Below are positions 7,772 to 15,995 of a stretch of DNA of 32,878 nucleotides, one piece after another. The stretch lies in assembly GCA_950061135.1 (NCBI GenBank), contig CATLVU010000019.1:1-32878 (forward strand). The letters are read 5' to 3'. Source of the stretch: an uncultured Oligoflexia bacterium (GTDB lineage: Bacteria > Bdellovibrionota > Bacteriovoracia > Bacteriovoracales > Bacteriovoracaceae). The notes beneath the pieces are model-generated. The model was not told the origin of the DNA. It ran no database searches and was given only the letters and a program-made list of their open reading frames with translations. Within the stretch, counting starts at the first letter, position 1; each line of letters starts with the position of its first letter. Both the position numbers and the translations under genes were made by a program.

Positions 7772-9199
7772 ATGGGTAAGGATATCAAATTCACACCTTC
7801 TAAAAAAGAAGAAGTTGAAGAGTTTAAAAAAAGAGTTGAAAAAGAAACCGCTCAGCTTCAACAAATCTTTAAAGAGGGGAGTTTTGTTAAAAAAGGCCAT
7901 AAAGTTGGAATAGAACTTGAAGGATGGCTTTTAAATGAAAACATGCTACCGGACCCCTTTAATGAAACTTTTTTAAAAGCAGTTGACCAAGAACAAATAG
8001 TTCCAGAAATCGCTAAATTTAATTTTGAAATTAATAGTTCTCCTTTTGTATTAGCTAGTAATGGATTTAGTAAGCTAGAAAACGAAATGCTTTCTTTGTG
8101 GAATGAGTGTACTAAAGCTGCAAATAGTTTTAATAAAAATGCAATTTTGATTGGTACTTTACCAACTCTTAGGCCACATATGCTAAGTCTAGATTACCTT
8201 TCAGCAAGTAGTCGCTATAAAGTTATGAATCAAAAAGTAATGGAGCTCAGAAATAAAAAACCATTGAACTTAAGAATGGATGGCAAAGACTCGCTTAGAA
8301 TGTCTATGGATAGTGTAATAGCCGAATGTGCTGCCACTAGTTTACAAATTCATCTGGGTGTTGATCCCGAAAATGCGAAAGATTATTATAATGCTTCAAC
8401 TGTTGCTTCCGCTTTTTTAATTGCAGTTAGCGCAAATTCTCCATATTTTTTTGGAAAAGAATTATGGGATGAGTCTCGTATTGGTACCTTTGAGCAAGCA
8501 GTTGAGATAGAGGCCAAAAGTTCAAATGATGGGCTTGTTCGTAAACGAGTTTCTTTAGGAAGCGGTTTTGTAAAAAAATGTTTATTTGAACTATTCGAAG
8601 AGAATATAAAAGAATACCCGATATTACTTTCAGAGTTATCAGACGAAGACTTTTTTCATTTACGTTTACATAATGGAACTATTTGGAGATGGACACGGCC
8701 TGTTCTGGGAGACTCCGGTGATGGCAAGTATCATTTAAGGATAGAGCAGAGAACTCCTTCATCAGGACCTACTATTGTAGACTCAATTGCAAATAGTATG
8801 TTTTACATCGGTATGGTAGATTATCTTGCGAACTTAGAAGATAAAGTTGAATCTCAAATTTCATTTTACGATGTTGTTCAAAACTTTTATGCCGCTTCGA
8901 GAATAAGTTATTTTGCTAAAGTTACATGGATCGATGGAAAGAGTTATCCAATAACAAAATTATTAAAAGAGACTATTTTTCCGGAAGCAAAAAAATCACT
9001 AATAAAGAGAGGATTAGATAAAAATGAAATTGATTATTATATGGACTCAATTATTTTAGAGAGAATTAACAAAGAAGTGAATGGTGCCATTTGGCAAAAA
9101 GCTTTTATTCATACTCATGGTAAGCGTTTTCAAGAATTGCTTGAAGCTTATTATGAAAACCAAAAAACAAATACGCCAGTACATAAATGGAAAATATGA
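7772..9199 (+). CDS. GCS2-family carboxylate-amine (glutamate-cysteine-like) ligase
   Basis: This 475-residue protein belongs to the glutamate-cysteine ligase family 2 of the glutamine-synthetase fold. Such enzymes use ATP to join the gamma-carboxyl of glutamate, or a similar acid, to an amine. Visible signatures are the metal-binding start KVGIELEGW (E48, E50), FNFEINSSPF, SLQIHLGV, ANSPYFFGK, LRLHNGTIWRWTRP and YHLRIEQRTPSSGPT. An N-terminal lysine-rich helix precedes the domain. It is 28 bases after speD, and its stop overlaps the start of an M14 zinc hydrolase. I cannot tell whether cysteine is the acceptor: many family members use other amines, and there is no gshB next to it. Confidence 0.85.
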   Translation: MGKDIKFTPSKKEEVEEFKKRVEKETAQLQQIFKEGSFVKKGHKVGIELEGWLLNENMLPDPFNETFLKAVDQEQIVPEIAKFNFEINSSPFVLASNGFSKLENEMLSLWNECTKAANSFNKNAILIGTLPTLRPHMLSLDYLSASSRYKVMNQKVMELRNKKPLNLRMDGKDSLRMSMDSVIAECAATSLQIHLGVDPENAKDYYNASTVASAFLIAVSANSPYFFGKELWDESRIGTFEQAVEIEAKSSNDGLVRKRVSLGSGFVKKCLFELFEENIKEYPILLSELSDEDFFHLRLHNGTIWRWTRPVLGDSGDGKYHLRIEQRTPSSGPTIVDSIANSMFYIGMVDYLANLEDKVESQISFYDVVQNFYAASRISYFAKVTWIDGKSYPITKLLKETIFPEAKKSLIKRGLDKNEIDYYMDSIILERINKEVNGAIWQKAFIHTHGKRFQELLEAYYENQKTNTPVHKWKI

Positions 9200-10203
9200 A
9201 GTTAAATATAAAAAAATTATTACCACTTGAGTTTAAGAATATACCACTAAGTCAATTACATGATTTATTAGAAGGACCGACTCTCTTTCACCTTCAAGGT
9301 CAGAGCGAAGATTGTGTTTTTCTTTCAACTTTATTACATGGAAATGAAACTTCAGGATTTTTAGCTATTCAAGAAATTTTTGATTATATCTCCAATAACC
9401 CTAAACGTTCTATTCTTTTATTTATAGGTAATACTTTTGCGGCTCAACAGGGACTACGTCATCTTGATGGCCAGCCAGATTATAATCGTATTTGGAAAGG
9501 TGGAGCACTGCCGGAGCACAATCTTGCTGGGCAAGTAATCGAATATGTAAAACAATACGAGATATTTGCAAGTGTCGATATTCATAATAACACGGGAAAA
9601 AACCCCTTGTATGGTTGTGTTAACTTGTTACAAGAAACTTATATTAAACTTGCAAGCCTATTTGGAAGCCATATTGTCTATTTTACTGAGCCACATAATG
9701 TTTTATCGAATACTTTTTCACAATTTGCGCCATCGGTGACAATTGAAGCCGGTCTTCCTGGCAAGAGAGAAGGTATTGATGCCATAAAAGAATATGTAAA
9801 AAAGGTCGTCGAACTCAAATCCTTTGATGAGATACAGATTCCACAAGGAAAGGAAGTGTATCAGTCCTTGGCGAGAATTTTAGTTGATGAGTCTGCAGTG
9901 ATTGATTATCAAGATAATCAAAACTTCGATGGTGATATTTCGTTTATTTCAAATATAGATGAGAGAAATTTTCATGTTCTCCCTCGTAATACTCATTTGG
10001 GATATATTAATGATTTTTCAAAAATAAAAGTCGTAAATAGTAATGGCGAGGACGTAACAGGTGAGTATCTTAAAAAAGTAGGGGGCGAGTTATTAACTAA
10101 TAGAATGTTCATGCCTTCGATGTTTACTAAAGAAATTCGCGTCGTTAAGAGTGATTGTTTAGGTTATATCAATGAGAGTGTAGAGCCTCGTTTCTTTTTA
10201 TAA
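9196..10203 (+). CDS. AstE/aspartoacylase-like M14 zinc hydrolase
   Basis: This protein of about 335 residues is in the succinylglutamate desuccinylase/aspartoacylase branch of the M14 metallopeptidases, which hydrolyse N-acyl or amide bonds of small amino-acid derivatives. Zinc ligands are H48 and E51 (LLHGNETSG) and H130 (VDIHNNTG). The substrate Arg is in DYNRIW, and E184 in VTIEAGLPG fits the catalytic glutamate. I chose the ATG at 9196, which forms an ATGA overlap with the ligase stop codon and has GGAAA just upstream; an in-frame ATG at 9187 would add three residues. Coupling to the GCS2 ligase implies the two act on the same metabolite, one making and one breaking it (inference). It overlaps the convergent methyltransferase by 6 bases. 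Confidence 0.86.
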   Translation: MKLNIKKLLPLEFKNIPLSQLHDLLEGPTLFHLQGQSEDCVFLSTLLHGNETSGFLAIQEIFDYISNNPKRSILLFIGNTFAAQQGLRHLDGQPDYNRIWKGGALPEHNLAGQVIEYVKQYEIFASVDIHNNTGKNPLYGCVNLLQETYIKLASLFGSHIVYFTEPHNVLSNTFSQFAPSVTIEAGLPGKREGIDAIKEYVKKVVELKSFDEIQIPQGKEVYQSLARILVDESAVIDYQDNQNFDGDISFISNIDERNFHVLPRNTHLGYINDFSKIKVVNSNGEDVTGEYLKKVGGELLTNRMFMPSMFTKEIRVVKSDCLGYINESVEPRFFL

Positions 10204-11388
10204 ATGAGAAGTGATTAATAAATTTCGAGGAGAGAGATTGCGATCAAAAATCGTATGTAACTGAACTTCTTTATTTGCTTCTTGTAGATATAACACACGA
10301 TCAAGTACAATATATAACTCAACAAGGCGTCCTAGCTGGTTCCTGAGTATCCCCAAACAGATTAATTCAAGTACTTGCTCTTTGGTTTTATTTGAATTTA
10401 TAAAACTCTCAAGTTGTAGGTTTGAAATAGAGTTAAGATCCGGTGAATATTTTTTTGTATATTCTGAAAAGCTTAATCCATAATCTTTTTGTTGAGTTTT
10501 ACCTAAAGATGTGAATTGATCATCGCCATTTTCATAACGAAACAAATGAAGAGCATAGCGATAATTTTTAACTTTTAGCTTATGCTCGAAATCTCGGAGA
10601 GAGAGTTCTTTATAACTTTTAGCAGACATATCTTTGGCGTATTTGTTAAACTCTAATGGATTATTGTTCTTTGCAAATTTACTGAGGTTAATTTGGGAAT
10701 TGTTAAGTTTGTGATAACAGCAAGGGATATTAACGAGTTTGGAAGTTGAGAAGTTTAGATGATAATCAATGAGTTCATTAGAAAGGTTACCACATGTATG
10801 AAGCCCTATAATAAATTGATTAGGGCCATGTTCATTCGAGTAGTTCTTATCAAAAAATTTGTTTATATATTTTATATTATGGCCTAGGTGTGAATGCCAT
10901 CGTTTGATAATTTGTTTTCCTTTTGCTTGAAAATCTGAGGATTGATCTATAAGAGTGCATTGACAATTGAGTTGATTTGAAATCTGCATTGAAAGAAGAC
11001 CTGCTCCGCTACCAATATCGAGAATCGTATTAGGTTTTTGATCAATAATAAAGGAAGCTAACCTTTCTATTTCATGTTGTTTTTTGATAGAGACTTTTCT
11101 TTTTGAAAACAAGGGGTAGTTTTTATTTATGTGAACTTGAGGTACAGGGTATAATCCCCAGCATTCAGTGAGAAATTTACTAAGAGAAGAAGAGATTTTT
11201 CTTTGAGGAATTTGTTGGTTTTCAATCTCTAAAAGTTCGTACTTTTTGAAGGTTTTTAACTCTTGCACTAATAATTTATAATTTCCAAACAAGTGATCTG
11301 GATAGAGTTCAAGAGGCTCAGAGTTCACGAGCTTTATATGTGCCTCTAAAAAGGATTTAATTTGGATAAAGCGCTTTTCAATATTCAC
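10198..11388 (-). CDS. METTL25/RRNAD1-like SAM-dependent methyltransferase
   Basis: This 396-residue protein resembles the animal METTL25/METTL25B (RRNAD1) family across its whole length and not just in the Rossmann core. VSIKKQHEIERLA precedes the SAM-binding motif ILDIGSGAGLLS (about 120-131); GLHTCGNLSNELI and IPCCYHKL follow; and the end has the family phrase ELYIVLDRVLYLQE and then FDRNLSPRNLLI. The methyl acceptor is unknown to me. The start is a GTG at 11388 with almost no ribosome site. Only 22 bases separate it from divergent murD, so its promoter must overlap coding sequence. The 3' end overlaps the M14 gene. Family recognition is from memory of conserved phrases and should be tested by profile search. 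Confidence 0.8.
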   Translation of the reverse strand: MNIEKRFIQIKSFLEAHIKLVNSEPLELYPDHLFGNYKLLVQELKTFKKYELLEIENQQIPQRKISSSLSKFLTECWGLYPVPQVHINKNYPLFSKRKVSIKKQHEIERLASFIIDQKPNTILDIGSGAGLLSMQISNQLNCQCTLIDQSSDFQAKGKQIIKRWHSHLGHNIKYINKFFDKNYSNEHGPNQFIIGLHTCGNLSNELIDYHLNFSTSKLVNIPCCYHKLNNSQINLSKFAKNNNPLEFNKYAKDMSAKSYKELSLRDFEHKLKVKNYRYALHLFRYENGDDQFTSLGKTQQKDYGLSFSEYTKKYSPDLNSISNLQLESFINSNKTKEQVLELICLGILRNQLGRLVELYIVLDRVLYLQEANKEVQLHTIFDRNLSPRNLLITSHL

Positions 11389-11410
11389 CAGGAAACTATA
11401 TACTGAGAAA

Positions 11411-12628
11411 ATGAAAATTGCTATCTGGGGGCTTGGCGTTACAGGCCGGGCGGTATTAGATTATTGTATAAGAAATAACTACGAGGATGTAATAGTTATT
11501 AATAGAGGTGACCCAAGTTCTTGGGGAGAAGAAATTAGCTATCTATGTGTAAGTGAAGAAAAGGCTTTTAAAGAGTTAAATAATATCGATCAAATTATCG
11601 TTTCTCCTGGTGTCGATTTAAAATCACCAAGGATTAGTGATTTTAGAAATAAAAATATTCCTATTATTGGTGAAATAGAGTTTGCATTTCAAAAAATGCG
11701 AAATGGAAAAATTATAGCAGTTACCGGAACCAACGGAAAAACTACGACTGTAAAATTAATTGCAAAAGCTTTGGAGTTAGCAGGAAAGAAAGTTTTTCTT
11801 GGAGGTAATATAGGGACTCCGTTTATTGATGCATTTAAGCTAGATGATGATTTTGATTTTTATGTTCTTGAGCTCTCGAGTTTTCAGCTTGAGACTATTG
11901 TTAATTTTAGGCCTGATATTGCTGCAATATTAAATATTACAGAAAGTCATATGGAGCGGTACCAGAGCTTTGAAGAATATAAACAAGCAAAGCATAATAT
12001 CTTTAAGAATATGACAAAGAGGCAATTGAGAATATTGCCAACTGATATTAGGCCATATACAAGCTTTACGCCTACAAATAGTTACTTAAGAGGAGAGCAT
12101 AGTTTAAAAAATCTTTGGGTATGTCAGAAAATATTAAACTCTCTAGGTATTATGGATATAGAGAGTCTCTTTAAAAGATTAGATAAAGAGTTTGTTGGGG
12201 CCGATTATAGGTTTCAATTTAAAAAAGTTGGAGATATCGACTTTATCAATGATGCTAAAAGTACAAATTTTGATGCCACGATTGCAGCATTGAAGTCTTT
12301 AGAAAAAAAAGATGTTGTTTTAATTATGGGAGGTCAACTTAGAGAAGAGAATTTAAGAAGATCGGAAGTGCTGGCGTCATTTCAAAATATCAAAAACCTT
12401 TATTTAATTGGTGAATCAGCGACTAAAATGAGTGAAATTTATCAAGGCGACTTTGATTGTAAGGTTTTTGTAAGACTAGAAGATGTCTTACGTGACTTAG
12501 AAATCAATTGCGGCTGTACTGTTTTATTTAGTCCTGGGTTTCCATCGTTTGATCAGTATCGAAATTATTTAGAGCGGGGAGAGCAATTTAACAAGCTTGT
12601 AGATGATTTATTTAATATAAGTCGTTGA
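11411..12628 (+). CDS. murD: UDP-N-acetylmuramoylalanine--D-glutamate ligase MurD
   Basis: MurD adds D-glutamate to UDP-MurNAc-L-Ala in peptidoglycan synthesis in the cytoplasm. The three Mur-ligase domains are visible: an N-terminal Rossmann part (IAIWGLGVTGRAV), the ATP-binding VTGTNGKTTT (104-113), ITESHMERYQSFEEYKQAKHN with the lysine that is carbamylated in this family, and the C-terminal domain with RFQF, INDAKSTN and SPGFPSFDQYRNYLERG. At 405 residues it is slightly shorter than the E. coli enzyme (438). It stands alone, away from any other division or cell-wall gene, and is divergent from a methyltransferase. The ATG at 11411 has only a weak ribosome site. Confidence 0.93.
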   Translation: MKIAIWGLGVTGRAVLDYCIRNNYEDVIVINRGDPSSWGEEISYLCVSEEKAFKELNNIDQIIVSPGVDLKSPRISDFRNKNIPIIGEIEFAFQKMRNGKIIAVTGTNGKTTTVKLIAKALELAGKKVFLGGNIGTPFIDAFKLDDDFDFYVLELSSFQLETIVNFRPDIAAILNITESHMERYQSFEEYKQAKHNIFKNMTKRQLRILPTDIRPYTSFTPTNSYLRGEHSLKNLWVCQKILNSLGIMDIESLFKRLDKEFVGADYRFQFKKVGDIDFINDAKSTNFDATIAALKSLEKKDVVLIMGGQLREENLRRSEVLASFQNIKNLYLIGESATKMSEIYQGDFDCKVFVRLEDVLRDLEINCGCTVLFSPGFPSFDQYRNYLERGEQFNKLVDDLFNISR

Positions 12629-12736
12629 TATCTCTTTTTTTGGCCCATCTTTGTTGCCATAAAAATTCTCTAAAGATATTTTTAAAACAAAAATAGCAAC
12701 ACTTGCTAGAATAATCATATTGGTTTTAATGCCCAT
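12608..12736 (-). CDS. Possible 42-residue single-pass membrane peptide
   Basis: A short frame downstream of the patatin gene encodes a 42-residue peptide. It has one hydrophobic segment (NMIILASVAIFVLKI) followed by a polar Lys/Gly/Asn tail, the layout of small membrane proteins. It begins 39 bases after the patatin stop codon on the same strand and overlaps the end of murD by 21 bases. No clear ribosome site precedes the ATG, and chance frames of this size are common in AT-rich DNA. Treat it as a candidate only. Confidence 0.25.
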   Translation of the reverse strand: MGIKTNMIILASVAIFVLKISLENFYGNKDGPKKEISTTYIK

Positions 12737-12775
12737 AAAATAATATCGGACAAAAATGATATAACTTGAGGCTTT

Positions 12776-13636
12776 TTATTTAGTTCTTGTAAAAAGTTTT
12801 GGAATTTTGAAAGGAATCATCTCTAGAACGAAGTTTTTGATATAGTAAAAGTTAATTTTTTTATACCAAAATAGTTTACGTAATGATTTTCTGGCTTCTT
12901 GATTACCAATTTGAATGAGTTCGTTCTTTTTCTTTTCATTATCAAACTTACTATAAATACCTAAGTCTAAGGAGATAACCATGTCGGCTTCTTCCAGTTG
13001 TTCCTTAGTACTATGGTCAATGGCAATATCAATAGCATTATTTATCACATCTAGTACTCCATCAACATTTGGATATTTTTTAACCCCATTAAGGTCAACT
13101 CCTATCAGTATACCGGCACCCATCTTTTCCAATACATCAACCGGAACATTTTGAGTGATTCCTCCATCAACGAGTGTACGTCCATTAATCTCTACAGGCG
13201 TGAATATTCCAGGTACGGCAATGCTGGCACAGACTGCATCTGCAAGGCTTCCTTTGGTGAATATAACTGATTCTCCAGTCAGAATGTCGGTGGTACAAAT
13301 AGCGAGGGGAATTATTGCTTCTTCTATTTTTTTATCCCCAATGTCTTCTAGTATCATAGATCTAATTGAGTCTGTACTGACAAATCCTTTTTTATTAAAC
13401 ATGAATTTTAAAACTTCTTTGGCCCTTAACTTATCCGCTACTTTTGTTAAGTCTTGAACTTCCTTACCAAAGGCATAATAGCTAGCTATTATTGAACCGA
13501 CGCTGGTTCCTGAAATATAAGAAATTTCAATATTCTCTTCTTCGAAAGCCTTGAGGACGCCAATATGAGCAATACCTTTAGCTGCTCCTCCGCCAAGGGC
13601 GACTCCTACTTTTGTGTTAAATGGGTTGAGTCTCAT
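12776..13636 (-). CDS. Patatin-like phospholipase (RssA/NTE-like)
   Basis: This is a 286-residue patatin-fold hydrolase with the Ser-Asp dyad of the family. The oxyanion loop is GGGAAKG (15-21), the nucleophile elbow GTSVGS has S45, and the catalytic aspartate is D157 in LVDGGITQNVP. These enzymes cut acyl esters of lipids. It has no signal peptide or membrane segment; the C-terminal 40 residues are basic and aromatic (RKLFWYKKINFYYIKNF) and could contact a membrane surface. The ATG at 13636 follows AAGGA. Proteins of this short cytoplasmic type are common in predatory and other Gram-negative bacteria; the substrate cannot be read from sequence. Confidence 0.88.
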   Translation of the reverse strand: MRLNPFNTKVGVALGGGAAKGIAHIGVLKAFEEENIEISYISGTSVGSIIASYYAFGKEVQDLTKVADKLRAKEVLKFMFNKKGFVSTDSIRSMILEDIGDKKIEEAIIPLAICTTDILTGESVIFTKGSLADAVCASIAVPGIFTPVEINGRTLVDGGITQNVPVDVLEKMGAGILIGVDLNGVKKYPNVDGVLDVINNAIDIAIDHSTKEQLEEADMVISLDLGIYSKFDNEKKKNELIQIGNQEARKSLRKLFWYKKINFYYIKNFVLEMIPFKIPKLFTRTK

Positions 13637-13845
13637 CTTTAATCCTTATAAACTGCCTGACAAGAATGGTGTTAATACGTGCATAACTATCTGAACATAT
13701 TGATAAGCTTTCAATTATGTAAAGGGCAGCTATATTTTTAGGTTCAATATATTAAAAATAACAACCAGTTAGGAGCTACCTTAACACCAATTAAGTAGGT
13801 CAGTTTATATTTTTTACAAAATAATGGAAAAATAAACAAGTAAGT

Positions 13846-14847
13846 GTGAATTTGAGTTATTATTTTGCAGTGCACTGCACAGGATTTTTGATATTATTTC
13901 TTATAATGATTACAAATCAAGTTTACTCAAAAGACAGAGTGAATGTGGATACTAGTATTGATCTTCGATACGATACGAGTGAAAACAATAGAGATGAAAT
14001 ACTAAAAAATAGATATCAAACAAGAGTACGTTTGGGTTTAATTTTTGATTTTTCTGAGGACTTAAGTCTTGTCGGGCTTGTTTCTTCTGGTGAATCTTAC
14101 ACATCTGATTGGAGTACAGTCAAAGACTTAAAAGACCAAGATACTAACTTAGAAGCGCCAAGACTTTTCGCTCGAAGGTTATATTTGGAAAAAAAGTTCT
14201 CAGGTTCAAAGCTTCAGGTTGGAGCAATTCCAACAGTTAAAAATAAAGTATCAATAACTGGGTTTGATAGTAGTGGCTGGGTAGATGGTGTACGCTATGA
14301 AAAAAGTTCTAAGAATGAAAGATCTGTTTACGAAATAGTTGTGGGAAGTATTGATGATCTGGAAAATCCAGATTTATTTTCAAGAAATAGAACATTAAAT
14401 TATTTTGAGATAGAAATTTCAACCAGATTACTTGAAGATTTAACTGGAGAGGTAAAGTTTGAAAAGTTTATGGAAGAGAGTTATTTTCAAGGAACTTTAG
14501 AGCAAGATTTAAAATTCTTTGGAGAAGATATTTTAACAATTACCTCTGAGTATTTGTATAATCTAGATCGAAGTGTTGGGAATTACAATATTGGAGCAGG
14601 CTTTGATCCATTTAACTTTTTCTTAAATCAATACAAAGGAAATGTGAAAGTTCAATTAGGTCATGTTTATTCTAATGAAGAAAATGGTTTAAGATCAGAG
14701 TTAAACGATAATTTCTATACTTATGGACATGTAAACTATGTTTCGATGAAAGGAAAATTTTCTAAAAAAAGCCGCTTTAAATGGTTTGTGAATTCATTTT
14801 TTGGTGATGATGATCGTTTTAACGCTGGAATTAATCTGAGCTTTTAA
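13846..14847 (+). CDS. Outer-membrane beta-barrel protein of unknown function
   Basis: A hydrophobic N-terminal segment (LILFLIMI, ending near VYSKD) serves as a signal peptide. The remainder shows alternating polar and hydrophobic strands and finishes in INLSF, a C-terminal aromatic residue as in barrels inserted by BamA. The mature protein is about 300 residues, compatible with a 12-16-stranded porin-like barrel. The start is uncertain: a GTG at 13846 gives the longest sensible signal peptide but has no good ribosome site, and another GTG lies at 13870. The 209-base gap upstream is the longest in the window. The 3' end overlaps kynA by 17 bases. No substrate can be assigned. Confidence 0.75.
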   Translation: MNLSYYFAVHCTGFLILFLIMITNQVYSKDRVNVDTSIDLRYDTSENNRDEILKNRYQTRVRLGLIFDFSEDLSLVGLVSSGESYTSDWSTVKDLKDQDTNLEAPRLFARRLYLEKKFSGSKLQVGAIPTVKNKVSITGFDSSGWVDGVRYEKSSKNERSVYEIVVGSIDDLENPDLFSRNRTLNYFEIEISTRLLEDLTGEVKFEKFMEESYFQGTLEQDLKFFGEDILTITSEYLYNLDRSVGNYNIGAGFDPFNFFLNQYKGNVKVQLGHVYSNEENGLRSELNDNFYTYGHVNYVSMKGKFSKKSRFKWFVNSFFGDDDRFNAGINLSF

Positions 14848-15922
14848 ATGAGAAGCCTAAATGCTTTTTAATACTCGCAGGAAGCTCTGGAACATAACTA
14901 TTTGGTATAAGAAAAGTTGCTAAGTCAAAAAAATCTTTAAAAACTCTATTGTTTTCTGTCGATTTTTTTAAGTATTCATGGCCTGATGAGCCTCCTGTTC
15001 CTATCTTTGTTCCAAGCATTCTATGAACCATAATTGCATGGCGATATCGCCAAGTTGAAAAAAGTTCATCGATATCAACTAAGCAAGTTAATAGACGATA
15101 AGGTGCTTGAAAAATAGGTTCATGTCTAAAAAGTTGAATAAAAATCGCAGCAAGTTTGGCATTTTGTGAAAGTCTAAATTCATTGTTTTGATAAAGCTTT
15201 TTATAACTTTCATCATCAAATAAAATATCAAAACTTTTTTTAGTTGAATCTAAGTTGTTAAGTTCAAATTCTTTTTCTTTAGGGTGTAGCGTTTGGTTAT
15301 TTTCAATAACTTCTTTATCAGATTGGAGCATTGAGTTGATTGCATTTTGGTATTCATTCCAAAAGTCATATTTTTTACTGGTTCCAAAAGGCATTCGTTC
15401 TAACCATTTCTCAATATTTTCAAGTAAGGTAGGCTCTTCTTCTAATGCTAATAAGTCTTTTTTGTCTTCTTCTCTTAGTCTTGCATTGAAAAATTGTTTA
15501 TCGATTCCGAGTCTGTATTTTTGTTTTAAACCCAGCATGATTTCTATTTTTCTAAATTGGACACTCTGAAAGCCTGAGGCAGGAACGAGGTAGTCTCTAA
15601 ACTCCATAAACTCTGATGATGACATAGTTTCCATTATAGTCAGTTGTTCATTAAGTACTTTTTGAATTTGAACAATACGATTAAGTCTATGGTTAATAAT
15701 TCCAAGAGAATTTGGATTAACAGGGTTTTCTGAAATAAGTACATTTACAGATTTTATTTCGTGTAAAATTTGTTTAAACCATAATTCATAAGCTTGGTGA
15801 GTTATGATAAAGAGGGTCTCTTCGTGAGCTTCCTTACCATACTCTTTAGATTTTAAGTCTTGAGCGTTTAAAACCTTATCAAGTCCTAAGTAGTCGCTGT
15901 AGTAGATCGGTGGATATTTCAT
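14831..15922 (-). CDS. kynA: Tryptophan 2,3-dioxygenase
   Basis: This haem enzyme opens the indole ring of tryptophan to N-formylkynurenine, the first step of the kynurenine pathway. The 363-residue protein shows the family start YYSDYLGLDKVLNAQ and EETLFIITHQAYELWFKQIL with the active-site H42. VPASGFQSVQFRKIE follows, and TWRYRHAIMVHRMLG carries the haem-binding histidine, with the GTGGSSG loop just after. It is closer in length to animal enzymes than to the shorter bacterial ones (about 280-300 residues). No kynB, kynU or NAD-synthesis gene is nearby, so the rest of the pathway, if present, lies elsewhere. It is divergent from the aminopeptidase gene. Confidence 0.94.
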   Translation of the reverse strand: MKYPPIYYSDYLGLDKVLNAQDLKSKEYGKEAHEETLFIITHQAYELWFKQILHEIKSVNVLISENPVNPNSLGIINHRLNRIVQIQKVLNEQLTIMETMSSSEFMEFRDYLVPASGFQSVQFRKIEIMLGLKQKYRLGIDKQFFNARLREEDKKDLLALEEEPTLLENIEKWLERMPFGTSKKYDFWNEYQNAINSMLQSDKEVIENNQTLHPKEKEFELNNLDSTKKSFDILFDDESYKKLYQNNEFRLSQNAKLAAIFIQLFRHEPIFQAPYRLLTCLVDIDELFSTWRYRHAIMVHRMLGTKIGTGGSSGHEYLKKSTENNRVFKDFFDLATFLIPNSYVPELPASIKKHLGFSFKSSD

Positions 15923-15995
15923 AGCGCCAAATTATCCTTATCCTTTCAATTTGTCGAATTTTTGAGTATGATCGAGCGGAAAACAGGAGAGTAAT

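Noticed and set aside
13678-13788. GGTGTTAA and TTAACACC as a long-range inverted repeat before the outer-membrane gene
   Set aside because: The 8-bp arms are about 95 bases apart and AT-rich; I cannot separate this from chance.
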